This document shows positions 51,265 to 64,000 of a DNA stretch of 64,000 bases, one piece after another (positions within the stretch are counted from its first letter, which is position 1; every line of letters begins with the position of its first letter). Made by a program: the position numbers and the translations under genes. The notes beneath the pieces were generated by a model. That model was given only the letters and a program-made list of their open reading frames with translations. It was not told where the DNA came from and did not search any database. The stretch is from Crotophaga sulcirostris (lineage: Eukaryota; Chordata; Aves; Cuculiformes; Crotophagidae), in NCBI GenBank assembly GCA_013397455.1, contig VYZB01000040.1, forward strand, positions 2,877,267-2,941,266. Reading direction: 5' to 3'.

Positions 51265-54200
51265 CTGAAATTAATCAGAAAAAAGGTTTTAACTGTGTGA
51301 AAGAGCATATACCTCAAGGAATCTGCATGCAGTTTTCAGTTTCCCTGTATGTGCATTTAAAAACGTCTTTAAAAGAACAAGGTTTTGCTGGGTATCTTGA
51401 AGAAATTCCTGAACAGCTGATCTTTCTAAACCAAACCTCTGGCATCTAACTATTTGTAATGTTTTCTGATATACTGCCAAGTATCAAACTGTTTTGAGAG
51501 TTGCAATATTAACCCATGTGAATGAACTACAAAATTTAACAGAGATAATTTACCCTTAATGAAAAAGTTTTGATCCAATTCTCATTTCAGTGGAGAGGAA
51601 ATCTCAGGCTGACAACTGGGTTCCCATTTTCAGTCTTAAGGGTAAAAAGCAAAACACTTCACCTTAAACTAACAGAGAGGAATAGCTTTATCTAAATTAA
51701 GCACACAAACTCTCAAGGGTCCCCAGAATGAACATTACCCAAATCAGGCTTTACAAGTATTTTACATTTTCTCCAGTATCAATGGAGCAAAAGGTTTTAT
51801 TTCTTCAAGTACAAAAGCTATTAAAAAAAATATCTTTCCTATCTAAAAAGTTACCCTTTGCAGACTGACCAGTTTTGAAATCACTTTATTGGTGATTGTT
51901 CACTTATGCAAACAACGTAAGAGTCATGCTTAAAGCAAAATTTGTGTGTAAAGGGCTTCAGAGTTTACAATTAAGCTTCATCAGTAGCATCTGCACAATA
52001 GGGCAAGTTTGTATGCAGAATATTTTTCATTTTCTTAACTAGAAAATATTACTACAAAGGCATTCTTGAAGGGTCCAGATTTCTCAGACAAAGAACAGAG
52101 CTTGCTACCCAGCCTACAATAAAGGAGTTACAAATAAATGGTTTAAGGGCTCCATCAGAACCCAAGGGCCATTATTTACTCCCCCATCACCACCTCAGGA
52201 CGGAAAGGAAGATTGCTTTAAAAAGAGAGCAACACACTTTATGTGAACATTGTTTTCTGTGTGTAGCCAAAGAAGATAGCATTGTACATACACTTCCTTC
52301 CCAGATACAAAGCCAACTTTTTAAACAAACATCCTTGGGCTACAAAGCTTTTCTTCCTTGCTGTATAGCAACACACACACAGTGCTAGTGACAACTTTAT
52401 ATCCTTGAGCCACAAGATGTGCAGTATGGAGTATTACAAATGGTAAGCCATGGCCATACTCCCTTGGTGTTACTGTTTTAGAGGTAGGAAATAATGGAAC
52501 ACATTATAGGAGAGGACAGCAATCAGATTTTCAATCTTTCTAAAGTTTGCATTTGGGACAAGCCATTTCATTTTTCCTTTACATTTGCATCTGTAGACAC
52601 ATTTATGACTTCCTTTTAAAGAAGGTTACTTCAAGTACACAGAACTCCAAGTTTGAATCTCCATCAGATTTACAGTTAGTTCTACTTAAACCCCCTGAAG
52701 TTTACAACTTGACAGGAGGAGAAGCAGTCACTTTTATTAGTTTGCTTTTCATAACTGTAGTTGACAGCTATATAGTACACACATTTAAAAAACTAGGATC
52801 AATCATTTACTCTAAATGATTATTAAGGCATCATATAGGACACAAGCGCATTAAGATAATAATGGTTAGATTTCAGCTGTCCCTGAAGGAGATGAAACAA
52901 ATTCAAGATGCTTAAAGATACTTTTTTAGCAAATTCCTCCCTCTCCAGTTTTCCCCAAATAAAAGGCAATATGAACATATTCAACTACCAGATAATAGAT
53001 AAGGAAAATACATTTTTGGAACAGAATTTCAAGTCAAAGTCTTACCACTAATATATCTTGACACTCTTTGAAAAGGGCAATAAGAATGACTTAATCATAA
53101 TAATTAGGGATGTTTAAGAGACTACCGACAGAAGATCTGGGATGCTTAGAAAGAACAGAACCTCAAAGACAATGCTATGTGGCAATTATTACATTAATAT
53201 TTACTTTTTACAAATATTTTTCAGCCAAATGCATCTTTAACAAAGTCCTCTTCACAAATGCTCAAGTTAATTACCTGCACTGTAACCACCTTAAAAAGTG
53301 TTATGCATCAGGTAGAGAGACTGAACTGCTACATCTTTGACAGCAGCAAAGCATTGAAAGTGTTTTTCAAGGGGGGCATGGAAAAAGTGGGATCATATAC
53401 ACGCAGACCATCTGTACTATAGAGAACTACTGTAGTGCTCCCTACACAGATAGCAACCCCATCCTTATAGCTATTTCTGATCAGCTTCTAGGGAAGCCAA
53501 TGCTTGATCCTAAGAGAAAGCAGACTTATAACAACTTGTTCTCTTAAGCGATCTTTTACAAACAATCCTGTTAAGTTACAAAAAAAGTCTCAGTTCTTCG
53601 AAGATTGAGACTAAAACCCCTCATTAAGAATGTCACACGTAACATCATATGCAGAAAAGGGCCAGTGAACTGCACCATTTCCAGTAAGAGCTCAAGGCAC
53701 TGAAATAAGGGGTGACTAAGAGAGAATAAGTAAAGAAACTCCTTTTAGATGTATACTTGGCTTTCTATAACCAAAACTAAAATATTTGGAAGCACTATCT
53801 AGCAGTGTATTTTAATGATGTTTGGAAGTCCAAACTTGAGTGTATTATCAGGCTGTAAACTGTTTATAGGAGGGAGGATCTTTTTATCTATACAGCACAT
53901 GGCAGAAGTCCCACTAGATATTACTGTAAGAGGGCACTGAACCAGTTTATCAGCTCTCCTGGGTTGGTTACACCCTGCTCTCCGCATTCATTCCCTTTGT
54001 GCCATGATCTACCTGAAGCTTTCTGAATAAAGAGCTCTGTTTAATGATTACACTGCAATTGCCAAGAACACTGAAAGGGAAGTCCGCTACCCTGTGTGAA
54101 GGAAATATTCCTTAGAATAAGGCCAAATTATTCAACAAGATCATTTCCCTGAAGTGGAAACTCAAGAGGTCATGCATGTTCATCTTCCAACTACTGCTTT

Positions 54201-57200
54201 TTGAATACATCTTTAGAAAAAACCACCGAGATCCAATGGCTCTTGAGAACTTTCCAGAGGAAGAAATACACGTTTTAAGATAGACACACACAAAACAATG
54301 AAACTAGAACTTTCTTTCACTGAAGCTTGGAACTGTTTCCTTCATGCAAGAATGTGGGTCTGTTTTCAAATGCTTGTTCAAAAGTAGAAACTCCTGTGCA
54401 TTTGGAGAGACTATGTTCAAAAGGAAAGGAATTGCGTGGTGTGACATTTAGGACAGTGCTGCAAGTTTAAATTGGTTTACCAAGTCTTAGCAGCTGTTCT
54501 TTCGTTAAAATATTCACTTAAAAAGACACCTAGTCTTGAAATGAGTAAATGGAAGAGGCAGGCAAGTGAGACTGACAATGAATTATAATTTACATCACTA
54601 ATTTAGAGTGTTCTTTGCTAGCAAAAACCCAACGGTAACCAAAATAATTCTGGCTATTCTTCTACATACACTCCAATCTACTACATTAAGAAATTCATAG
54701 CCTGTGCCATCCTCCTCATTATTCTCAGAATGACTTCTTGATCTTCATAATTTTAAAATCAATTTATTTTATTTCAAGGCATTCTCTCCAGTTTCCAAGT
54801 ATACTCAAACTCCTCCAATTTATCAGTATTCTTCCCAAGCCACAGGAGAGTCAGCATTTATTATTCAAGTACTAATTTAACCACCACCATACAGATGGTG
54901 TTTTCATTGTTTGAATGGGCCATACAGGACCTCCATCTCTATCAAATATCCTCCAAATATGACTAGATAGACACCAGTGAGGAGAAGCGTTTGACCTTTT
55001 CTCAAAATGTGAAGAAGAGATCAAGTCACATCTTGGACTCAGCCCTCAAGTCTTTCTGCTAGTGGTTTTCCACCCAGGGAAGTCAGCTCAGCTCAATCCT
55101 AAGTCTTTCAACACAAGTCAGCTTCATAAAAATTAAAACCCATAAAAATCAAAACCCACATGTACAAAAGGGATTTATAGTAGAGCTTCTTCCTTCCAAA
55201 CACTTGTCTGGAGATGCTCACATTTCCTTCTTAATACCTCATCTTGAAGGTTTGTATCTTGTACACTGTTACTTCAAAAACCAATACTACCCTCTACATG
55301 AATACCAGAAAATGTAGAAGCTTAGAACATATAGAAAAACCCTCAAGACTCTTAAGGTTTAAGAGTTCTGTGTTCAAGGAAAGAGAGACCAACTATATGA
55401 TTTAATGATGCTGTCAACTCATTAAAGCCACAATATGCCTGCAGAACATCTCACTGTTGCGAGGTAGGGTTAACCAAGCAGGGATACTATTCCACCTCAT
55501 GAGCCACAGCACTTCCTTGAGATAGAAGCCTGGGACAGCATTCCTGCTTCCACAGCAGGAAGCCAAATAGCTTTATTTTTCCTGAAGGCAGGTGCAACAC
55601 AAGGCTCTGCAACATAACTGAGCATGCACTGGCAAAATTAATTGCACCAGTTTGGAAAATTGGTATGCTGTTTAACAGAGCAATAAGAGAAGCTACAGCC
55701 AATGCTTTACAACATACTCAGGCAAGAGGTAAAGAAAGGTACTTGGTCATCATATAGGTTACACAGAAAAACCCATACTATGTGCTATACACACTGCCTT
55801 TATGTCCAGCTTAGCTAGCTGGAAGGTAAATGGTTTTGAAAGAGCTATTATGTCTTTTATAACCCTTACTTATAAGCTGTGTTACAGAATTGCTTTTCCC
55901 TGGCTATTTTATCTACTTGTGTCAAGACAAGAACTTGTGCAGATGTACTGTGAAAGGGATCACGAAACTGATAAGGGTTATCATTAACCCAGGCAAAAAA
56001 GGTTAGTCCTAATCCTCAGTCAGCTCACGAGATGATTCACCACATGGTCCCACAGAATTTAGTGCCAACACAGGTAATGAAAGGTGTAGGCAAGGCCATT
56101 TCAGAATGGGTCTATGTTCTTGTTGCTATTAGAAAAAACTATAGCATTAACCTGAACTTCTTGCCAAAGTCTGTATCTGCTAGAGCTGATTCAAGACACC
56201 CATTAGTAGTCTTTTTCCCCCTATTAAATTTTAGCAGTTATCTGTACTGGTGGAAAAGTGTACTTTATTACCTTCAGTTCACATTTTAGTCAAGAAGCCA
56301 TCATTTGCTCCCATGAATCCTTTTTTCAGTAGGGAACAACCTAGTTGCACAATTTTATTCACACTTGCTTCTGAATTTCCACACCTCACTTCATGACTTC
56401 CACACTTTTACAAGCTGTCACTGTATACAGACAGAGCCTGTCCCTGTCCTCAGAACTAGCTTTCTCCAAGGACTAAAATGTTTACAAAACCTACTACTTG
56501 ACAGATTAAAAGGGGGGAAATGAGCAGGAGGAGGAGTGCAGATGAAACCACTGATGAGACATCACCTGCCATTTTCCATTCTACTCTACTCCTTTTCCCT
56601 GCTTTAAAAGTATAGATAAGGACAGGAACAAAAACTAAGCAACTCAGAACATATTACAGCATGCCAACATATTCCTGCATAACCTCCACACAGTCTAAAA
56701 GCAGTAAAATATCCTTACCTGCTCTTACAAGTCTCTGGTCCAAAACTTACAGTGACTATCAGTAAAAGGAGAACTCAAGTTTGCCTTTATTTGGAAACTA
56801 AGTACTTCAAAAACTAGACATCCCAAGCTGCCCCTACAAGTTGAGAGGAAAACACTGCTACTGGTTACAGGTCATCACTGGCTCACATCTAAGTCCAGAG
56901 TTCGGTTACAAGTGATGAGTTCACCAGTTCAAGAACACAGTAGATCCCCTATGAAGTGCACATCTCTTCATCAAGCTAGCTGAAACAAACACAAGCTGAG
57001 TAAGCATTTCTGTTCTAACAGAGTTAACATCATTCAAAGACCTTATATATGCCTTTCAAGAATAGAACATATTTAAGGTGAAGATAGTAAAACCAAGTCA
57101 CTTATCAGAAGAACTCTAAATGGACCTCTTAGTAGATATTATTCAAATGGTTTTACTTTTAAAACTATTAGACATCCTCACTGGACGAAATACTGGACGA

Positions 57201-58282
57201 AGGGTCATGCAACTCAAGTGAGAACTGCAGGTTCTTATTCAGAAAGTCCATTAAGGATATGCTTCACTTGGTTTCGGCTTGTGGAGTTAATAAGGAAGCA
57301 GTTCAGCTACTTAGTTACAAGTTACAACATAGGCAAAATCTTAAAGTATCCGAACACGCTTCAGGTTCCATGGTTACATTATTTACTATTTAAAAATAGA
57401 ACAGAACTGGAGTTGAACAACACTTTGACGTGTCCCATTGGTACCCCAAAGTTTGATCTAATTGCAATGCCACCCTTCTGTAAAGTCAGTGAAACAGGGC
57501 TAATTTGTTACATGCAGAATACTGTTCTCAGGTGCATACTCAAAATTGATGGGAGACTATTTTGCATTACTCACTCTGAAGTAGAAACAGTATCTCATTT
57601 TCACAAGTGAGATATGCTAAGGAATCCATTCTTTTCGCATCTAAACTACACCATGGACCCCCAGATGAAACCAGCAGAAAGTAACCCAGTGAATATTACA
57701 ACACTTTTCAGAGCACCAGACATCTGACACGCTGATAAAGCGGAGACCTACTAGCATCAGTAGTCTGGTAGTCAACAACCTGACTTTCAGTTGAACTGTA
57801 TTTACCTGATGGTCTGTTCTTCTGTCCAGTGCTGAGTTACCTACATGGTGGTCACTGATTGTTTTAAGTAAATACCCTCGTCAGATTATCAAGCACTGGG
57901 CTATATGAAGTGAAAACTTCACCACATACCAGTATTTGCGTTTTTTCTTAGGGGGAAAAAAGAATTGAGAGGTTTTAGTAATTCTTTTCAGTCATTAGAG
58001 CACTATTCTGTGAAGACAGCAGACTTTTTGCTAATTGTTCAAAAAAAAAATCAAGCTGTAAGGTTAAAAGGATCATTACAATAAGAAAGCATCACTTCAA
58101 GAAAGACCATACACTGAAGTTTCACTATTTCTCCTTACAACTCTCATCCACTTTGCAAACCAGTCCCAACTTCAATGGCTGAATTCTGACTGATCTACAT
58201 TCTTGTATTTATTATGTAGCTTTCAGTTACTTTTAATCAATTTCGCATTTCACATTTACGTGTTATTTTTGTAGATCCTTAC
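51265..58282 (-). other. FAM53A: FAM53A intron 1 of the coding region (about 7.0 kb)
   Basis: Donor GTAAGGATC lies at 58282-58274 and the acceptor is TTTCAG at 51270-51265. The intron is AT-rich. It contains a 130-residue open frame at 57218-57610 on the plus strand, antisense to the gene, with no recognised domain, and otherwise short chance frames. No repeat family was recognised. Confidence 0.82.
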
Positions 58283-58360
58283 CAGATTAATATTGTAAGT
58301 TTTACACGCCAGATCATCCAAGCTCTGGTTCTGCAGCTTTTCTGTTATTAGTGTTACCAT
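58283..58360 (-). CDS. FAM53A: FAM53A, first coding exon (residues 1-26)
   Basis: The exon encodes MVTLITEKLQNQSLDDLACK followed by TYNINL, the conserved FAM53A N-terminus (MVTLITEKLQxQSLDDLTCK in mammals; FAM53C has the related MITLITEQLQKQSLDEL). The start codon sits in a good Kozak context, ACTACCATGG. The donor GTAAGGATC follows codon 26 in phase 0 and joins the next coding exon at YSSEKL. The exon probably starts at 58379 after an AG (GTGTGAGCAG), giving 19 bases of 5' UTR, but that acceptor has a weak pyrimidine tract and the boundary is tentative. Confidence 0.95.
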
Positions 58361-58379
58361 GGTAGTTGCTCCTTTTCCA

Positions 58380-61300
58380 CTGCTCACACAGAAGTGTTGG
58401 AGGCTCTTCAGTCTCTTGTTTCAATACTCATGAGCCATTTCTGGTTTTGGTTTAAAGTCTTGAGATTTATGCTTCCATCATATTGCCAATGCTTATTTCC
58501 AAAAGCTGTCAGTGTATCATGTCTGATTTTCTGTAAAATTGGGACAGAAAAAGGAAGAAGTCAGAAAAATAACTGTGTATATCATAATTAGTGTTGTAAC
58601 AACAGGATTCATGTTTGGACCATTCATTTGCACAAGTACACCACGTCAACCAATGCTGTCACCTGGTATTTTAGATTACATGCCTCTCTGTTCATGAAAG
58701 AAAACTCCTGCTGACGTTTCATAGATTTTAATTTCAGAAGAGAGATGAGACTCATACATAGCAAAGATTAGGATATTATTTGCCCATTTCCTACTACTAA
58801 ACTGATTCTACCTAGGATTTTTGCACAAAGACAGAAGGAAAGACTTAAGCTTTCCCTTATTTAAACTACCCCTGACACCTTAGCCATGTATACCAGAACA
58901 GCGTAGTAAACATGCAGATATTTACCATACCTTTCTGTATGTTTAACATTATCTGCCATTAAGACATTCTACCATACTGTTTCATTGCTAAAACCTTCTT
59001 AAAAGCAGAGTCAAACAGTGCGTAGCTCAAATGCTATACCCACTTTCCAAACCCTCAGCTACTTTTAATATATTCCCTCTAGTTTTTTTTTTTTAAAGAT
59101 TACATAATTGCTACCTGCCAGCTAACACCAGATCTTAAAACTTGTAAGCAGGACAGATTACTATACACATAAAAGCATAACTGACAAAAGCTCAGATATC
59201 TTTATTCTGTGAGCAGTCACCTAAACCAAAAGCACTAGTTTCACTGCCTGCCTGACTCTTCCTATCCTGAACATCCTCCACACAATTTTCTTCCCCTCTC
59301 TCTTCCCTCAGCATCAGTAACCCTCAACTGCTGCAACATCATTCCTCACTGTCTTCCAAAAGCCTTTATTAGCCGGTTATTTTTACCACAGCAAATGGAC
59401 CTCTGTACTTTCCTCAACTCTACCTCATTCTTCTAGTTCAAGAACCACCAGAACAAAAACACGACTTCAGCTTCTCCATTTTCTTCCTTCTATTATCAAG
59501 TCTTTCGGGTTCACTATAGTTCACAAATTCATTTCCAGCCTTTAAAACCAAGTCCAAATGAGTACTAATTGTAATTTCTTCACATTATGTTCAGCGAACT
59601 CCTCCTCCCTTAACTCTGCCTTACTGTGTTAACAAAAACATCTTTCCTCAACTCATGCTCAGGAACCATTTGTGATATGCATTAAATCTCCTTGCTTATG
59701 ATTTAAGTTGGTCAAGTGCATTCAGTGACTGCTTATGGAATAAAAAAAAAAAGAGAAGATCCACACACAGGCATTTCCAAATCTAAACAAAGCAATATCA
59801 GCATTAGGGAAGGAACACTGATGCTGCTAGGACCAGAAGTTAACTTCCATTTGCTACGTTTCAAAGTATACAGTAAAATAGCAGAAAGTAATTTTAAATG
59901 AATGTTTCTAAAATATTGCCTCTTTTCCACACTGCTACTTATCTGCTGTTTAAACAACAAGCAGTAGCAAGACAAAAAGCCATGAGTCCATGACCCAAGT
60001 TAAACGCATTTAAAACTAAGATATTAGTAGTACTAATGGCAATGTTAGACTATCTTTTAAACCTGTTGTCTTTGACTACATCCTCAAATATGATTTTCAT
60101 ATGCTAACTATACACTATCTTACCTTCACACAAGTCTGCTACGTAGCAGTCTCCCTTAGCCTGAGGGCCATTCTACAGCCATAATTTCTGCCCATCTTTT
60201 GATCTCATTCTCTTTGCTATAATGCAATGCTTACAAGTGTTCCTCACGAGAAGTAATGCCACCCAGATATCTAGAGATTCCACTGGTCTGGTTTTACTGA
60301 ATGTTTCCTATCTTTCAGGAAAGTACCAAATAACCTGAAATATTTACCACATCTTGTTCTGAAATTACACTAAGTCAGATATCAAAACCACTTGAGTTCA
60401 CACAGTCACTGGTAAAAGCTGCGTATATCCTTTTCAGAGTAAACATCTGCCAAAGCAAAGTGTGGTTCATGAAATGCTATGCAAGTTTGAAGGTAAGTGT
60501 GTGAACAGAGCAGTATTTAAAGTAGCACAATCAAACATTGCAATGCCCCTTTCAAACTGTGTAAAGTTAAAACTAGATCTAGGAATCCAGGACAGAAGTC
60601 AAAGGAATGGCTGACTAGGGGTCAGAAATTTTCCATATACAGACTGAAAATACACTAAAGCTGAGGAGCTTAGTAACTGGCACAAAGACTTTCAGATTCA
60701 CTTTAAGGATTAAGATTTCCACAACTAAGAGGCTACTATTAAGAACCAGCTGAAAAGTTCAGCAGGTGTTAAATTGCTTTTCTGCTTGGAAGGGCCATGT
60801 AAGAATGTGTGGGGTTTTTTCCTCAAGGAAAATAACAAATCCAATAAAACTACTAAAGACAGGGGAGGAACAAGATTGTGATCTGTAATCAGTTAACTAC
60901 AAGGTAGTTATATTTTGCTTAGGTCTTCTAATCTTCAAGTGTTTCACCGCAATTTTAAGTCAGCATAATACAAGCTAGAACAAGGAGAAAGCAGACAGGA
61001 CATTAGTCCTTAGTTAATGAACCAGTGCATTCAGTTGCATGAAAGAATAAAGGGAAGGCAAATGAAATCACAGAAGCACAGCACTTTCAGAATCGAGCTG
61101 AACTGTATACTTATCCACATATTTAAATTCTAACAGATACTGAAATACTTAGGAGTTGTAACCACTCAGTCCCTTTCTGACAGCATCCAACTCAATCAAG
61201 AAGTAAAACAGAAACTAAAAAAAATTATTGTAACAACTCATGCTTACCAACAATCCTTTTTTAAAGGAAAAGCTCTACTGAGAAAGAGCATGGATTTAAA

Positions 61301-64000
61301 GACTACATGGGGCAGTGGTGAAAAACTGATGTTAGCCAGACAAACCTTCTTATATCATCTCCAAGTTTCCACTCCCTTCCATCAGCAAATTCCATTTCTC
61401 AATACCAAGCACAAGCCCCAAGAGTACGAGTCTTAGTTCGGATTAGCAGCATGCTTTGGAAGCAAATTCCCTCTTCATTCTCCCTTGATGTGTTTTATCT
61501 AACATCATGGAGCTGTCTTGCTTAGAAGTAACCCACTCTGACACAAAGCCAGAAGGTGGACCATTGGGTACTCAGCACATGGCATTAGACCAACTCTGCT
61601 CCAAAATCAAGCCAGCAGGCTAGGCATACACTGTGGACATCAGTACTGGGTTACACTGAGCCTGTTCCTACAGGGCAGCCCCTTCCTGCTAATGACAACA
61701 TAAGTAAACAATTGTTTAAAACGGAAAAAAACATTAGTATCATCACACTCCTACCAGTGAAAGCCATTCTAGGTTGCAGTTTGATGTACCTTAGCTGCCA
61801 TCACAACTGCCAAACGCATTTTCTTCTCTGGTTATTTGTTGCTTACAGAAGTAGGCCAGCACAAATGTGTTTGCCACTACGCAGAGAACTAAATCAAGGA
61901 ATTTTTGTAGTTGGATAAAAACAAAACACTTCAGTTTGTTTCCGGTAAAGGCCCTTTTCCAGCTGGATCAGTTCTCCAGTCTAGTTTTCCATGAACTGGA
62001 CACAACTGCTTGTGTGGGCATGTTGTGGGATGCCAACACTGCTTATGAAGGTGCCTGTCCAACTATTGCGTCAGGAAAAAAAAAAACGCAAAAAACCACA
62101 CCAGAAAGCCAGTTGACATTGGCCTTTCCCACACTGAGCCAGGCAGATTCTCCTACAATCAGGAACTGGATGTCTCCTTTCAAAGCAAGGTTTGAACGCG
62201 TTTTGCTCTTATTTTCCAATTCACACTCCTTTGACTAGTCAAACTTACCAGCTCAAAGTGATGTGAAATCAGTCTCACAGTCTCAGCACCTCAAAGTGAC
62301 TAAAGTCTTCACTCCAGTTGAGCTATTTATTGTCTACCAGGAATTGCTTCCCTCATCTTTGCAAATTAATATTGGCTGTTGGGAGGCAGAAGACTGAGTC
62401 ACTCTTCGTTAAGCTGTTGTCATTTTAAAACTTCATCAATATATATTTCAAGCCATACAGACTTTTGGCCCTCAATACCGCCTGGAATCAAGTTCCTTTC
62501 ACTACTGAAAATTCCTCATGGTTATTTTCACATCCTTGGGGTTTTCTGTTTGTTTCAAGTTCCTCCGCTGTGGTATGTACTCAATGTATCCAGAGAGATG
62601 TGATGCTGTTTGTTTTCTGTACTTTTTCTACCATGTTCTCTTTCCAGAGCTGGTTAAAGGCAGCTAACTTTCTTTCTCAGCCTCTCCTTACCATGCCCTT
62701 TATGCTTATCAGGCTGAATCCCTCAAACTGCTTGGCACTTCAAACTAATTGGATTTTCTGTAGTGGGAACCATTTGACCAACCTTGCTAGGGCAACATGA
62801 ATGCTGAATTTGCATTTCTTCACCTGCCTCACGGCATAGATCTTAGCACAATCAAGTTCCGCCGACCATTGCAAGTACATGCCCTGCTTTCTATACAACC
62901 TTTAAGCATACCCCAAAGATACACATCTCTGCTGTCACCAAGTTTCTACAAGTAGCAGCTGAGCCAGGCATGCAAGTTCAAACACCCAGATCTTCCAAGC
63001 CTTGAGGTAGCAGTAATAGCCCCTGGAGCTCCAAGTTGGATGAAGTCCTACAAGACTATGGCCATCTTTCCCTCAGCACACCATCCTCTATGGAGCCGGG
63101 TTAGAGGAGTGAGAAAGCTGAGCCATCCAAGATAAACATTTATAACAAAAGATGTTAGTCTGTCCTGTGAAAGACTTAATCTAACTAGGATCTCTGTAAG
63201 CTGGTGGGTAGAGGTGAGAGAGGTGGGAAGGAAGATAAGCTATTTTTATTGCTGAAAGGTAGACTAATGAAGAGGAATAAAAGAAATGGACTATAAAAAC
63301 CCAACTCCAAATGCAAGCCAAAGCTAACATTCATCACAGTTGCAGAATGAGCTGTGATGGAATCAGCACCATCGTTATCTCTGATTTAAGTTCTGTTCTA
63401 TGGCATATTCTGAAGTCTGAGAAAAGTGAAGATTTATTATTCTCTCTCTGTAACACTACTAAAGAGAGGTTTTATTTTGTTAAAAATTTAGCCATAAGTA
63501 GTAATGACTTGTAAAGCTTCTGCCAAAATTAAGGGTGAAGAGAGAAGAAAAGTGCTCAATGTCACGAATTCTGTACCTTCAGTGACATCACTGAGGTCTT
63601 TTTTTGGGAAGACTACTAAAAATATGTATCACCCAACCCCTCAGTCAATTAGAGGATGTCAGAGGCTCATCCAATTTGACAACCTACTTTCAAAGTGATG
63701 AAGAACATAAAGCCAATTCAAAAATCTCTTCTTGGCTAGAAGAGAGTAAGGCAGCCAGACTCATTTCCAACCCACTCCTCCTCTGCATCCTGCAGGACAA
63801 AATGTTCCAGCAACAGCTCATCTCGCTGGGAAAATTTACATGTGTTTGAAACACTTCTAACAGTTTCTCCTCTGTCTCTGGAAGTTCCATCTTGGATAAA
63901 GAAGAAAAGATCACAAGACTTTAGATGATTTCCCCATAACACAAATGTAGGTGTTTCTTGATGATTGCAATTCCATTTTTTCTGCCTCTGGGACTAAAAT
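58380..64000 (-). other. FAM53A: 5' intron or upstream region of FAM53A
   Basis: No CpG island, core promoter or coding exon was recognised in these 5.6 kb. The sequence stays AT-rich and CpG-poor to the window edge. FAM53A genes begin with noncoding 5' exons, so this is most likely intron between such an exon and the start-codon exon, with the promoter beyond 64000. In mammals SLBP is the next gene on that side. Open frames (123 residues at 61867-62238, 111 at 62465-62800) overlap one another and match nothing known to me. Confidence 0.5.

Noticed and set aside
57181..57205. Short repeated TGGACGAA in close succession
   Set aside because: An 8-base repeat with two copies is too small to mean anything by itself.
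57218..57610. 130-residue plus-strand open frame in intron 1
   Set aside because: No recognisable domain and no sign of coding bias. A frame of this length is plausible by chance in the window.
1..64000. Prokaryotic features such as operons, CRISPR arrays, toxin-antitoxin pairs or phage modules
   Set aside because: The spliced vertebrate gene, CR1 elements and lack of dense coding frames show this is vertebrate nuclear DNA. No repeat-spacer pattern was seen.

Overview
This is vertebrate nuclear DNA, most likely from a bird. It is AT-rich and CpG-poor, with one gene spread thinly over most of the window. Two fragments carry the hallmarks of the CR1 LINE family that dominates sauropsid genomes (about 8348-8427 and 11750-11962), and a third, much older LINE remnant lies near 6330-6620. 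No bacterial, phage or plasmid feature is present; there are no operons, CRISPR arrays or recognisable tRNA or rRNA genes.

The one gene that can be supported is FAM53A (dorsal neural-tube nuclear protein), on the minus strand. Four coding exons were assembled from the sequence: 58283-58360 (start codon, 26 codons), 51210-51264, 48181-48983 and 9785-10108 (stop codon). All have consensus splice sites and compatible phases. Together they encode 419 residues, close to the roughly 400 residues of the human protein, and the segments join at the family's conserved junctions. The introns are about 7.0 kb, 2.2 kb and 38.1 kb. A polyadenylation signal with a GU-rich downstream element near 8941 suggests a 3' UTR of about 0.86 kb. 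No promoter-like CpG island lies to the right of the start codon, so the promoter and any leading noncoding exons are probably beyond position 64000.

Layout, left to right: 1-2310 is a GC-richer noncoding stretch; 2311-8921 is AT-rich intergenic DNA with LINE remnants and a candidate conserved regulatory block near 3130-3560; 8922-10108 is the FAM53A 3' UTR and last coding exon; 10109-48180 is the giant last intron; 48181-58379 holds the other coding exons; 58380-64000 is a 5' intron or upstream region.

The best leads are modest. They are an old 11-residue tandem duplication under apparent protein-level constraint in the main FAM53A exon, a compact GC- and CpG-rich hairpin at 18802-18834 isolated in the AT-rich intron, a possible read-through short isoform, and candidate regulatory blocks in the 3' intergenic region. 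I found no convincing undescribed multi-gene system.
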